Positions 25,053-35,729 of a DNA stretch of 64,000 bases are shown in pieces. This DNA is from Coprinus comatus (lineage: Eukaryota; Basidiomycota; Agaricomycetes; Agaricales; Agaricaceae): contig JAWPGT010000091.1 in assembly GCA_034638255.1 (NCBI GenBank), forward strand, positions 1 through 64,000, read 5' to 3'. The first letter of the stretch is position 1. Each line of letters starts with the position of its first letter. The translations under genes and the position numbers were made by a program. The notes beneath the pieces are model-generated. The model was not told the DNA's origin and made no database searches. It was given only the letters and a program-made list of their open reading frames with translations.

Positions 25053-25700
25053 TCCATAGATACGCACGAAATATACTATTTAGCTTAAACATGTTCCGAA
25101 TGTATACAATACTCGGCGTTTATGCGTGTTAGTATATACTTGGAATTTTTCAAAAACTCCATTATATTTTATAGTCATTTATATGTAGTATGCTACTACC
25201 CAAACGATCCTCTGATGATAATCGTTGGGTTAAGTGTTTAGAAAATTGAAAATCGAAAATAAAAAATATTGAGGCTGGAGTCCTCAATACACTTCCGATC
25301 TATTCCATAAGATAGCGGTATCTTTCGTCCATTTTCCCCTTTTATTTCCCTGAGAGCAAATTTTGTGCTACTAACTCTTGAATGCCTTTAATTTATAAAC
25401 ACTGTTATCGCCCTAAGTTTATTATTTACGGGCCTGAAGAATAGATGTGAAGCATCTGCAACCGAAGATTGTAGGTTTTCTATCGAAGAGATATTACTAC
25501 TTAGTCTATATCATAGTCCATAGCTCTAGACGCACGCACCAGTCGTTCCGACCGTGAGTTTCCACATCCCGAGTCGCCGAGTCGGGGCATGTCAGGGCGT
25601 GTCGGCGAGTAAGGGTTTCTCACCTTTAATTGCATTGACGCACTCCGACGTATCTGCTTGACTATGCGGAATGTTGATTGAATGTGAGTCCGAATAATAA
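25053..25700. other. AT-rich intergenic stretch
   Basis: It is very AT-rich from about 25100 to 25420 and becomes GC-richer near 25530-25620, where short cgagtcg-type repeats occur. No coding or RNA feature was recognised. Confidence 0.35.
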
Positions 25701-25709
25701 CATGTATTG

Positions 25710-27930
25710 CTGAAGAACCTGAACGTTACTGACGGCGCAGCGGATGCCAAACGATGGGAAGGATTGAAAAAACGGGGAGAAGCTTTGACAAAGGAAACAT
25801 ATGAAAGCTGGAAGGAAGAATTGAACAATCTTCTCATTTTTGCAAGTATGACCTTGCTAGTATATCGTAAAATATGCTTCTGATAATATTCTACAGGCCG
25901 GTCTCTTTCCCGCACTTGTCACAGCCTACACCACTGAAGCTGCCAAGACAGTACAAGCCGATCCAGCAGAAGTCACTGTCCTTTTGTTACAAACGAAAGT
26001 TCTACAACTGAGCAATCAACCAAATCCACGAATATCAACCCAACAATAACACTCTCCCTCTACACCCAGCGTATTGACGTCCTGTAGTCTGTCAGACTTA
26101 CACTCAATCTTATAACAGTTCTGGGAGGTATTCTATGCCTACAGTGGCTACGAGAGTTTAGTAGGAACATCACAGGTGTGTCGAACAAAGATGATCTATT
26201 GCTCCAGCATCAACGTCATGAGAGTCCCCGAACATGGGGCGATGTAATCATCCTCAATATGCTACCACTGTGTCTACTGATTGCACTTGGTCTCTTCTTT
26301 GTTCATGATCTCGCAATGGGAATCAATGTCTTTCGCCTCTGGTCCTGTGACATTCCTTGTTGCGCTCTCTGGTGGATTTCTTGCTTGTACCATTATTCTC
26401 CCTACCTATCAGTTCCTCTTCCTTGTAGATAAACCAACCCGTGCAAATGACCAGGCCTTACCTCGACCCGTGCATTGTTCATATCGATCACCACAATCAT
26501 GGCTATTTCATTTAATCCGCCAAAAGCTTTTCCTCATCTCCAATCTAGTGTAATCAGTGAACGCGAGACCCAAGTTTTTGAAACCATTAGAGGGTATCAG
26601 TAGTCGGATGGACTATGATACGAATGGCGTGAATAGATGGAAAGAGAGAACAGGCGCGGTGGAAACAATAATCCAATCTTTGTTATGGATATCTCGTGAA
26701 TATAGACAGGCGACTTCGGTTGCTCTGGATGCATACTCTTGCATGCTGTTTGCTTCTTGCCATTGGACGTTGATGAAATTGTGGGGAAAAGGTAGACGAC
26801 GGGATGAGATCAAGTGGGAGTGGGAGGAAGGGGATTTATTGAAGGAATTTGAAATAGAATAATGTCAAAGACACTGAGGTCATCCGGAAGATTCGTGCAA
26901 AGGCGGTAATTGATGCAACGGTAGAATGACATAGGCTGAATGCCTCATTGAAATGTGCTGCGCCATTGTCAGATATTTTGGCTTTAGAGACATCCAATGT
27001 CCATCAATGATATGGGCTATGGTCATCAAGCAGGTAGTTGTATATATAGTACGGATATTCAAGTTGTATATCCTCTTTGCTAACTTTTGCTCTAGCTCTC
27101 TTAGAAGACATTTCCACTGCCTTGAAGAGTTGTGAGAATTCATGGGTTACACTAGAGAGTGCAGTTGCTGTTTAGTATGTAATTGATATTAATTACGGCT
27201 CCCAGGATTGGGATGCGACAATTCCCATTTTGCAAGAACTGTGCGCTCATCCGACCGCTCGATCACTTCCTCACATGCGTCATCTCTGTGAAAAATTCAC
27301 TGAAAAGTACAGCTCAGAGCACCAGTGTCAACGCTTGGTCTATATATTCAACCTGGCCTTTCTTTCTGTGGACTCCGTGGACTACAAGGACCTTGCATGG
27401 ATACCTGAAAGGCTGCTTGTGAAATGTGATAAATGTTTTATTGACCCTGGTTCGTCCAATCTTCATCTCTACCATCCCTCTCTGAGCACCATTACTTCTT
27501 GGACTATGCAGAGCAATTCCTTAAAATTATACAGGGCCCTGCCTCGAAACGTCTCATTGGACAAGGGAAATCGTTGGATGACATCTTTCTCTACACGAAA
27601 CACATCCTACAACACTCCTGGGGACTATCTGCTATACTTCCTTCCGTTGAGATATCACTCAATTAAATTCTCTCTGCCACGGAAGAATATGTTCAACGCT
27701 CGCCTTCAACATATTCTGTCCTGACGCCACGCCGATTCACTATTCCACGCACCCTACCTAACCCTGAACGAAGACGTTATGACGACCTGCAGTCTGTATG
27801 GTTATTGGTAGATGGCTTTAACAGGAGATTTAAAGAGATGCGAGGCCTACATGAGGTCGTTGAGTCTGGTGATAAAGGATCGGGGCAAAAGAGCAGCATG
27901 TATGGACTTCTGGTAGGTTGCAAGCTTACT
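25710..27930 (+). pseudogene. DUF6535 membrane protein, copy 1, heavily decayed
   Basis: The order of segments follows the intact copy at 54988-57918. ADAKRWEGLKKRGEALTKET occurs near 25740, then AGLFPALVTAYTTEAAKT near 25897. QSLLWISREYRQATSVALDA occurs near 26680, RSLPHMRHLCEKFTEK near 27250, and matches to the 3' exons run to about 27925. The frame is broken many times. A stop follows NPRISTQQ near 26047, the middle hydrophobic part is split over frames, and a stop follows LLKEFEIE near 26860. It is clearly older than the insertion in copy 2. No function can remain. Confidence 0.85.
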
Positions 27931-29751
27931 TCGTTCAATAATGCAAAACTAATGGTTTACCAAACATCATCCCATGGTCACTTGATCCCATTATAATTTC
28001 CTTGTCAAAGACAACCAGTGGACAACGGGAACGAGCGGCTTCAGCAACATGACTGATATTTGGTATATATGTATTGTAAGTGTAGATGTGCCCAACAAAG
28101 TAGTAAAAAATGAGTATAACCGGGGTCATTTGACTACCAAAAACCACTTCCTACCCACTAGAACCCCAGCTCAAGGCTGCTCCGTTATCCGATAGTCCTT
28201 TTTCATTTTCCAATCAGTCTCTCCAGATTCCGGGTTCCTAAGAATCGTTTTGGAAGTATCCACAAGTGTTGATAGGTGCGCTGGTATGTGGGTGGCGTAT
28301 TTAGACCCTCGACCACATCGACGAACCATATGGTACATTAGCGCGTTCATTTAGTGACGCGATGATGAATAATGAACACTACTCCTGGCTCCCGGACTAT
28401 AAGCGAAGCATCTAGCGCACAGCGCGAGATGCGATTTCTTGTGAAGAATACTCACGTGATCCTCACGTTGACGATACACATTCCAACTCTCACATACCAA
28501 TTACCACTTCGACTACCCCAGCAGTACATCGCTAGTGCAACGATATACGTTGCCAATCCTTTTACTTACCCACCCACCATCCCTCGGAACAACATTAGAT
28601 GCAACTCTGAACGACTGGGTGAGCTCTTGTCGTTCTTCCGTTGCATCGCCAGGCTCGTCCACATCATGTTCCATATCCAACATTCTCCCTCTTCTAAACT
28701 AAATGGACATGATGCGGTCTCCTCTCCCAAAACTTCAAAATGTTATTCCGTAAGATCATTATATACATTTATATACATATTCTATACATGATCATCTACC
28801 ACCTACATGAGTTTCATGAACAAGAAACGATTATCACAAATATGTAATCAATGATTTGACACACTGGAGAACATAATGGCTTGCCTTGTCAGTGGAATGT
28901 GCCTTATGCTCCACCAAAAAAAAAAGAAAAAAAAGAAAGAATATAACGGGGATGTTGATACATGTATGATCGGGATTATAAGCGATAGCTCTAATACAAC
29001 TTTGTGGAAGCATCGGAGCTCCTTGGATTCACAAGATTCGGGAGTTTTCTATCTTGATGAAAATGTGGCGCTGGGGGAGGGAAGGACGTCTTTAAAGAAC
29101 GTAGTAAGCCTCTCCCTACTCACATTAACTTTCATTTCATTGACTTTTTCTCAAAGGCTTGATACGAACCCATTATTCCCAGCTCTACAATCATACCTCG
29201 TCATTGTTCGGTGCGCAATGTCCTAATTCAATTGGGTGCTGTGGGGTCCTAACCAAGACCTAACACGAAACAGTTTCCCTAGCTAGCTTCAATTTTTAAT
29301 GATTGATCTATGTACGTGCATAGCTTACAGGCTGGGGCTGGTGCCGTGTAAACAGTACAGCATACATACTTGTTGTTTCACGGCTTTGATCAATGCATCA
29401 ATTCGGAGTGTGAATTAATATGGGCAAAAATGATTCTATTTTCCCTCTGCTTAATCCAAATCTGCAGTGTATATGATTGGTACTCAAGACATAAAACCAA
29501 GGGATCTCTAAGATGGGAGCAAACAAAAAAGAAGAGGAGGGAAGAAGGGGGATTGAAAATTCAACTATCACACACCTTGATGGTCACACTTTGCTGTACA
29601 GGTTACTGGTCGTGTGGCGTGACTGGGCAGCTGCTTGTCTGTGTTCGAACCCGCTAAAGACTGAAAGTACTGAACGTTCACGGTGCTAACGAGGCACCCC
29701 TTCTTGAACATCCTATACCACCTCACTCGAAACACTACATTAAAAACTTTT
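27931..29751. other. Intergenic, no gene recognised
   Basis: It lies between DUF6535 copies 1 and 2. An open frame at 28372-28791 has no recognised motif. An A-rich run occurs at 28916-28940. Nothing here could be assigned. Confidence 0.3.
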
Positions 29752-31603
29752 ATGTTTCGTCATCGTGGGGTGAGTGACGCTTTGCTTCAATCCATATGAA
29801 TGTATCCTGACAAATTCAAACAGTTTCTCTTTCATAATTTTTATGAACGATTATTGATACTAGGAAAATAGCATTTGAAAGTATAGATCCTGTAAGTAAA
29901 ACTATTTAATGTATATTCTTATCCAATTTTGAGATATAGACCCATAGAACTTGAAAGTCGTTGATGAAGCAGCAGATGCAGCAAGATGGGAAGATTTGAA
30001 CAAAAAAGCCGAAGCACTAACAAAGGATACGTATACCATTTGGAAGGAAGAGTTACAGAACCTTCTCATTTTCGTAAGCAGTCTGACTAACTCTTTCCAA
30101 ATGATGAGAATGATAAATTATCGTAGGCCGGTCTTTTTTCAGCCATCGTTACAGCCTTCACCATTGAAGCAGCTAGGACAATACAGGGCGATCCTGCTGA
30201 CATGACCGTTCTCTTGTTGCAAACAATTGTTTCTCAGCTTTACAATCAATCGAATCCTCAAGCAAACCTTCCAATTAATCTCCGACCAGAAGTTACTCCT
30301 TCCCTTTATGCTCAACACATCAACCTCTTATACTCCATCAGTCTTGCACTCAGCCTAGTTGCCGTTGTCGGAGGAATTGTGTGCCTGCAGTGGTTGCGAG
30401 AGTTTGGTCGGAACATCACTAGCGTGTCAAACAAGGAAGACCTAATGCTACAACAACAACATCACAAGAGTCTCCAACGTTGGGGTGTTGTAACAATTCT
30501 GAATATGTTACCACTACTCCTACTCATCGCACTTGGCCTCTTCTTTGGTGGATTTGCGTACTCGCAATTAGAATCAAAATCACTTGCATCAGGACCTGTA
30601 GCCTCTCTTGTCGTTATCTCAGGTGTATTCATCATCTGTGCCACCGTTCTCCCAACCTTTCAATTCCTTTTCCTTGTAGGAAAAATGAGTCATGCAAATG
30701 ATCCTCGACCTGTCCTTTGTCCGTATCGATCACCTCAATCATGGATTTTTCATTTAATCATCCAAAAACTTTTCCTTATCACTAAACTGCCACTATTGAA
30801 GATAAAATCGGACTTCTGTAATGCATTGAACGGTATTGGTAGTTGGATGGACTATGATACAAATGGTGTGAAAAGGTGGAAAGAGAAAGCAGGAGCTGTG
30901 GAAACAATCAATCAATCATTGTTGTGGATATCGCGCGAGTATAGACAGGCGACTACAGTTGCCCTGGAAGCGTACTCTTGCATGGTATTTGCTTCTTGTC
31001 ATGGGATACGGATGAAGTTGAAGAACAAGGATACACCTGCTGATCTGAAATGGAGTTGGGAGGAGCGAGAGTTATTGACGTCATTTGAGAAAAGCATCAA
31101 TATCGCGGGGATTATCCCGAATGTTCGTGCAAAGGCGGTGATTGATGCAATGGTGGAATGGAATAGGTCAGCTGTCTCGTTGAAATGTCCTGCACCTCTG
31201 TCAGATATTTCGGCTTTGGAGAAATCCATTGGCGATATGGACCCTGATTCTCGAACAGGTAAGTCTATATATTTTATATATATTCTTTTATAGTAATATT
31301 TGCACTAGCTCTCTTAGAAGACATTGCTACTGGCATGGAGAGTTCAGAGAATACATGGGTGACTGCAGAGAATGCCGTGGCTGTTACCTGTCATGTTATC
31401 GATCAAGACTCTTGGCGTTGGGGGCAGACAGTTCCCATTTTACAAGAACTGTGCAAGCGTCCAACCGCTCGATCACTTCCTCACATACGTCATCTCTGCG
31501 ACAAACTCCAGGATAAACTTAGCCCAGGGCATAGGTGCCAATACTTGATCCAAATATTCACCAGAGTCATTCCTTGCGTGGACTCTGTGAACTACAAAGA
31601 TAT
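29752..31603 (+). pseudogene. DUF6535 membrane protein, copy 2, 5' part (split by retrotransposon)
   Basis: This is the 5' half of a gene whose 3' half lies at 47664-48624. A likely start is the ATG at 29752 (MFRHR). Exons then give ESIDP, NLKVVDEAADAARWEDLNKK..NLLIF, and AGLFSAIVTAFTIEAARTIQ with further hydrophobic spans (INLLYSISLALSLVAVVGGI, LNMLPLLLLIALGLFFGGFA, ISGVFIICATVLPTFQFLFL). The polar part QSLLWISREYRQATTVALEA and an exon opening ALLEDIATGMESS follow. Coding runs without a stop up to the insertion point in ..VNYKDI. Domain DUF6535 is widespread in Agaricomycetes and has no known function. The disrupted message would read 46 codons into the LTR and stop at 31742, giving a protein that lacks the C-terminal third. 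Confidence 0.85.
31600..31603. repeat. Target site duplication (ATAT) of outer retrotransposon, left copy
   Basis: ATAT precedes the LTR start TGTGG and recurs at 47664-47667 directly after the second LTR. Removing the element and one copy restores the DUF6535 frame (GAT ATT GCA), matching GAT GTT GCA in copy 3 near 56850. Confidence 0.85.
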
Positions 31604-32418
31604 TGTGGAGACAGACGATCGGGTACTTGAGAAATTACCATTTCCCAAGTCTTTTCCCTCCCCTAGTCTCCAGTTCAAACCTCAAGCAACGCACATTCCG
31701 GCCCCGACTACAATTTCCATTTCCAATCACGCTGGACCCTGACTCAACAACTCGGCCGTCACCACAACATCGGATGCTCCACATAGGCCAACGGTTCATT
31801 CCTTTCAGAAAAACTTCACCAGGAACAGCGCGCTCGAAACTCAGGAGACAGGGTCTACATTTCAGTTTGGACAGCTTAGCAGTAATAAAGGACACGAGGT
31901 CCGTTTCTTTCTTTTTCTTTTCCTTTCTTATCCTATTGTTTCTATTCCCTTTCATTTCTTTTCGGCGCTCTGCGCTTCGGTGGTTCAACACCACGTCTGT
32001 TCCTGAGCATTCAACTGCTCTTTTCCTAGCTAAAAACATTTTCTTTATTCATTTTTCCACATGTCCGAAACTTTAATCTATGAACACGCGTACTGCTTAA
32101 TGAACATTTCTAGTTTTGTGCCATAAACATGGGCTTCGAAGCCCTTCCTCGTTATCCTACTCTCTAGTATAAATACTACGGACGATGTAGTAGAAAGACA
32201 GAAAATTTTACCCTCACTTTTCTGCTTATAACCGCTCTCGAAACTTACTCGAAAATCGCTCACTTATTCAAACCTTCTCAAACTCTCGCTCACCACTCAC
32301 AACGTTCCCTTCTCGAACCCTTCAACAGTAGTTTTGGACTCGAAGCTCTGACAGCTGACGGACGCAGCTGTACTCGCATTTATATATATATTGTTGTAAG
32401 ACGTCTGTTTTCTCTACA
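31604..32418 (+). repeat. 5' LTR of outer retrotransposon
   Basis: 815 bp, the same length as the copy at 46849-47663 with a constant offset of 15245. The only difference noticed is T at 32335 versus C at 47580. It contains a TATA-like box TATAAATA at 32168-32175. Confidence 0.93.
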
Positions 32419-32420
32419 AC

Positions 32421-32438
32421 TGGAGCCCACCGCGAGGG
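32421..32438 (+). promoter_or_regulatory. Primer binding site of outer element, complementary to tRNA-Lys(UUU)
   Basis: TGGAGCCCACCGCGAGGG begins two bases after the LTR end. It is the exact reverse complement of the last 15 bases of the tRNA at 10318-10424 plus CCA. The match ends after 18 nt, the usual length of a tRNA primer site. Confidence 0.92.
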
Positions 32439-32645
32439 GCTTCAAAACCGAAATTTCTGTCTAGGATTCCTCGAAACCTTGCGCACGAAGTCATTCTCGG
32501 ACTTCACGACCCCAGCAATATCTCAATCGACACCCTAGCAACAGCTGAAGAATTCTTTTCTTTTGGTTTTGAGCAAGACTCTCAATCCGATATCTCCATC
32601 CACTGGTCCCACATTCATTCCCCTACATCGAATATCTCTTCTGCA

Positions 32646-34961
32646 ATGCCCTCACAACCAGGTTCGCCTTCAGGCTCATCTAATCCTAGCCACAATGCAC
32701 CAGCACCCCTTCCAGCTTATACAGCTCACCATTTCCCTACTGGATCAAGTACCGCACCACCACCTTCATTCGTTCCTGCTCAGTTTCCGAATCAACCACC
32801 TCCGCCTCAACCACCTCCGCCTCAACCACCTCTTCCCAATCCTACAGCTCAAGGACAGGCTGCTCCGCCACCTACTATTTTCGTACAACAACCACCTTCA
32901 GTCCGTCATATGCCTTCTCGTTTTAGTACCAATGCTCCAAAATTTGATGGAAATCCACAATCTCTGCGCCCGTTCTTTGAGGAAATGGAAATCTTAGCCC
33001 GAGAATGTCAGATCAATCAACGGGACCAAATTATGCATGCTTTACGCTATCTGGGGACTTCTGAACATGATATTTGGGCTAGTAGACCTTCGGCATCAGG
33101 AAATGACTGGTCTCGCTTCAAGGACGAAATTATTGCAATGTACCCGGGAGCAGAAGATGAAGCACGCTGTAGTGTCACTGACCTCGAGCTCTTTGTCGAG
33201 CACCATGCATCAAGACCTATGACCAGCCGTGCTCAGTTCGGAGAATATTACCGAGGATTTATTACTCGTACTACTTGGCTACTGAATAGGAACCTTATAT
33301 CCATCCGAGAACGCAACAAACTCTTCATTAATGGGTTCCACATTGATTTTCGTAACCAGCTTCGTCTACAGCTTCGTCTCCAAGACCCTATCCACCCTCT
33401 TGATGATCCATGGGATATATCAGCTATGGAACAAGCAGCTCGCTTCTTACTTGAAAGCACTAACATCGGAACGAACTCTGTTTATCCTAATCCATATGCC
33501 TCCCAACCAACTCTACCAATTCCAGCCACAGTACCACCACCTCCATCTAGGAATACATTCGACATGTCTACCATAGAAAACATCTTAACTTCGGACGCTT
33601 TTCTTAATCGGCTAGCTGGGAAACTCACCTCACCATCGCATAATACATCATATCCTCTTCCCAGTCAACCAAACTCCCAACTGAGACGACCCGCATGGCC
33701 GTGTGGCTTTTGTTCAAACCCAGACCATATGTTCCGACAATGTACTGTGCTAGAGGACTATATTCAGCAAGGTCTTTGTGTCCGGGATGCTTCGAATCGT
33801 ATTTGCATGTCAGATGGGACTTTAATCTCTACGCAAACAATGCCTGGACGAAATATGAAGGAGAGAATTGATAACTGGCAAAGAAATCGCTCACCACCCA
33901 TTATACAAGCCAAGGTGAACGTTATTGAAGTTTGCACTGTCCCAGAAGCTTCTCAAGCATCCTACACTTCGTCTATGGCTCATATCACTTCCCCGATCAC
34001 CCAGGATGAAAACGAACTTGCTCAACTTGAAGCAATTACCCTAGCTAATCTGAAGCGACAAGAGGAGATCAAAAAGCGAATTGGAGCAAATGGAAAAGGA
34101 AAGAACTCACAAGCGAACTCAAATCGACCTCAGAACTCTTCCAATCCATCTCAGAATTCCCCTTCTACCTATCCACCCTCTCAATCCACTCCATCAGCCG
34201 AAATTCCACTTAAGCGAACCATCCCCACTCCCACCAGCCAACAACAGTATCGCTTTGCGTCACCTATTGAGGATCCTAAAGCTGTTCAGGATGTTATTCA
34301 ACGAATTCTTGATAACCCTATCACCTTGTCCCAACGAGAGCTACTTGCGATTGCTCCAGATGTCCGAAAACAGATCAAGGACCAGATAACGACACACAGA
34401 ATACCTACTGGATCACACGTTAATGCATCAATAATTGAGAAAGGTCAAGACGACAACAACACACCTTATTCATCCCTTCTCCACCAACATCCCTCTCTCC
34501 CATCCAATCCAATCATTGTCGCAAAAGAAGTTGAAGAATTACGCACCATACCAGTAGAACTTAATGGAAAGGAGGTGATTGAGGCTATTCTTGATGAAGG
34601 ATCACAAATTATTGGCCTTAGACGAGATATTTGGGAGAAACTTGGTCTTCCTCTCTACAAAGATCAAAATCTGTTAATGCAAACGGCTAACGGTTCATCA
34701 GGAATGACCTTGGGGCTGATCCGCAACCTCCCAGTTCGTATAGGCAACAACACATTCTATCTCCAGGTCCAAGTCCTCGAAAATGCGCCCTATGAAATGC
34801 TACTTGGACGACCTTTCAACACACTCACTGAAGCACAAACCAACCACTACAATAATGGGGAATCTCACCTCACTTTACGCGACCCAAATACCAATGAAAC
34901 AATCACCATTCCTACTGCTACTCGTATCCAGACTCATGAAAGCAAGAATTCAGGTTTTTAG
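32646..34961 (+). CDS. gag: Gag-protease polyprotein of outer retrotransposon
   Basis: 771 codons from the ATG at 32646. The Pro-rich N-terminus leads to a capsid-like region (APKFDGNPQSLRPFFEEMEI..). A CCHC zinc knuckle CGFCSNPDHMFRQC lies at about residues 353-366, and a retropepsin-like domain contains VIEAILDEGSQIIGL (about residue 650) and YEMLLGRPFN. Catalytic Asp is in DEGS, a variant of the usual DSG/DTG. The frame is also open upstream from 32400, through the primer site, with no ATG. The ORF ends ..SGF followed by TAG at 34959-34961, within a run of five T. Pol lies in the -1 frame and overlaps the end, so Gag-Pol would arise by -1 frameshifting. Confidence 0.88.
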   Translation: MPSQPGSPSGSSNPSHNAPAPLPAYTAHHFPTGSSTAPPPSFVPAQFPNQPPPPQPPPPQPPLPNPTAQGQAAPPPTIFVQQPPSVRHMPSRFSTNAPKFDGNPQSLRPFFEEMEILARECQINQRDQIMHALRYLGTSEHDIWASRPSASGNDWSRFKDEIIAMYPGAEDEARCSVTDLELFVEHHASRPMTSRAQFGEYYRGFITRTTWLLNRNLISIRERNKLFINGFHIDFRNQLRLQLRLQDPIHPLDDPWDISAMEQAARFLLESTNIGTNSVYPNPYASQPTLPIPATVPPPPSRNTFDMSTIENILTSDAFLNRLAGKLTSPSHNTSYPLPSQPNSQLRRPAWPCGFCSNPDHMFRQCTVLEDYIQQGLCVRDASNRICMSDGTLISTQTMPGRNMKERIDNWQRNRSPPIIQAKVNVIEVCTVPEASQASYTSSMAHITSPITQDENELAQLEAITLANLKRQEEIKKRIGANGKGKNSQANSNRPQNSSNPSQNSPSTYPPSQSTPSAEIPLKRTIPTPTSQQQYRFASPIEDPKAVQDVIQRILDNPITLSQRELLAIAPDVRKQIKDQITTHRIPTGSHVNASIIEKGQDDNNTPYSSLLHQHPSLPSNPIIVAKEVEELRTIPVELNGKEVIEAILDEGSQIIGLRRDIWEKLGLPLYKDQNLLMQTANGSSGMTLGLIRNLPVRIGNNTFYLQVQVLENAPYEMLLGRPFNTLTEAQTNHYNNGESHLTLRDPNTNETITIPTATRIQTHESKNSGF

Positions 34962-35094
34962 ATGTCGATGATTTGGTTGGACACAGCCGAGGAGATACCC
35001 TAACAACAACAAATAAGGACATACCTTCCATATCCAGCACTCGCCTCTCCTGCTCTATGATTTCTCCACTCGTTTTCACTACCAAACCATTTAC
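34940..35094 (+). CDS. pol: Pol of outer retrotransposon, 5' fragment
   Basis: This open stretch in the -1 frame relative to gag begins after a TGA at 34937-34939 and overlaps the gag end. It runs to the insertion point of the inner element at 35094 (..TTKPFT), continuing in frame after 43362 as PIHKPQEIYE. The 5-bp duplication TTTAC encodes the join. It was recognised only by placing the two flanks together. Confidence 0.75.
34953..34961 (+). promoter_or_regulatory. Candidate -1 frameshift site at gag stop
   Basis: The sequence is GGT TTT TAG in the gag frame, with five consecutive T (34955-34959) directly before the stop. Phe-tRNA on TTT can re-pair one base back on TTT, after which the next codon is TTA in the pol frame. 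The P-site Gly codon would not re-pair, so this is not a classical heptamer. No downstream structure was tested. Confidence 0.45.
35090..35094. repeat. Target site duplication (TTTAC) of inner chromovirus, left copy
   Basis: TTTAC occurs directly before the inner element (35090-35094) and directly after it (43358-43362). Five bases are typical for Ty3/Gypsy integration. Confidence 0.93.
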
Positions 35095-35729
35095 TGTTAT
35101 GACCACGAACCGTTAAGCTGAACACTCCTGGAACTTAAACGCTAGAGTGCAGTCGTGTAGGAACGTGCGATCAATAAACACTCTGCTGCAATCTCAAGGC
35201 CTTTCAACCTAGTGACCGAGAGGTATGGAGACAGAGATGTATAAGGGCTACAACAGAAGAGATTAAAGCTTAGGGCTTTAATCGTCTAATACATCGAGTA
35301 TTTATACTATTCTAGGGATGTACCTAATAATAGCTACTAACTAATTATAACCTAATACTCGTCATTGCTTTATAATCTACTCCATACACAATGCTAGAAC
35401 TGTCAACAGGAGTAGGTGAGACATCGGGGTCGGGGACTATTTACTCCATATACAATGAAAGATTAGTCAACAGGAGTAAAATGACGAAATGGATAACTAA
35501 TACTGGAGTCGGGGAAATGTATACTTCTAAGCATAAGTGGAGTCTCATACTTAGTTCGACGTTAGGTCATAACGATGTCATAGTGATGTCACTGTGATGT
35601 CACCGGGGAATGGTATGTCAAGCGGAGTCGTCCATGGTGTTGTCATTGGGAATGAGTTCGGGGAAGATGGCGAACAAGTCTTCCTCGGTGGTGGTGGTAC
35701 GGGCCGGTGGTTTGGGTGGACTCGTAACA
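35095..35729 (-). repeat. 3' LTR of inner chromovirus
   Basis: 635 bp, the same length as the other LTR with a constant offset of 7628. The only difference noticed is T at 35641 versus C at 43269. Confidence 0.94.

Noticed and set aside
31635..32039. Antisense ORF of 134 codons in each outer LTR
   Set aside because: It is identical in both LTRs, has low-complexity Lys/Arg text and no family similarity; likely chance within the LTR.
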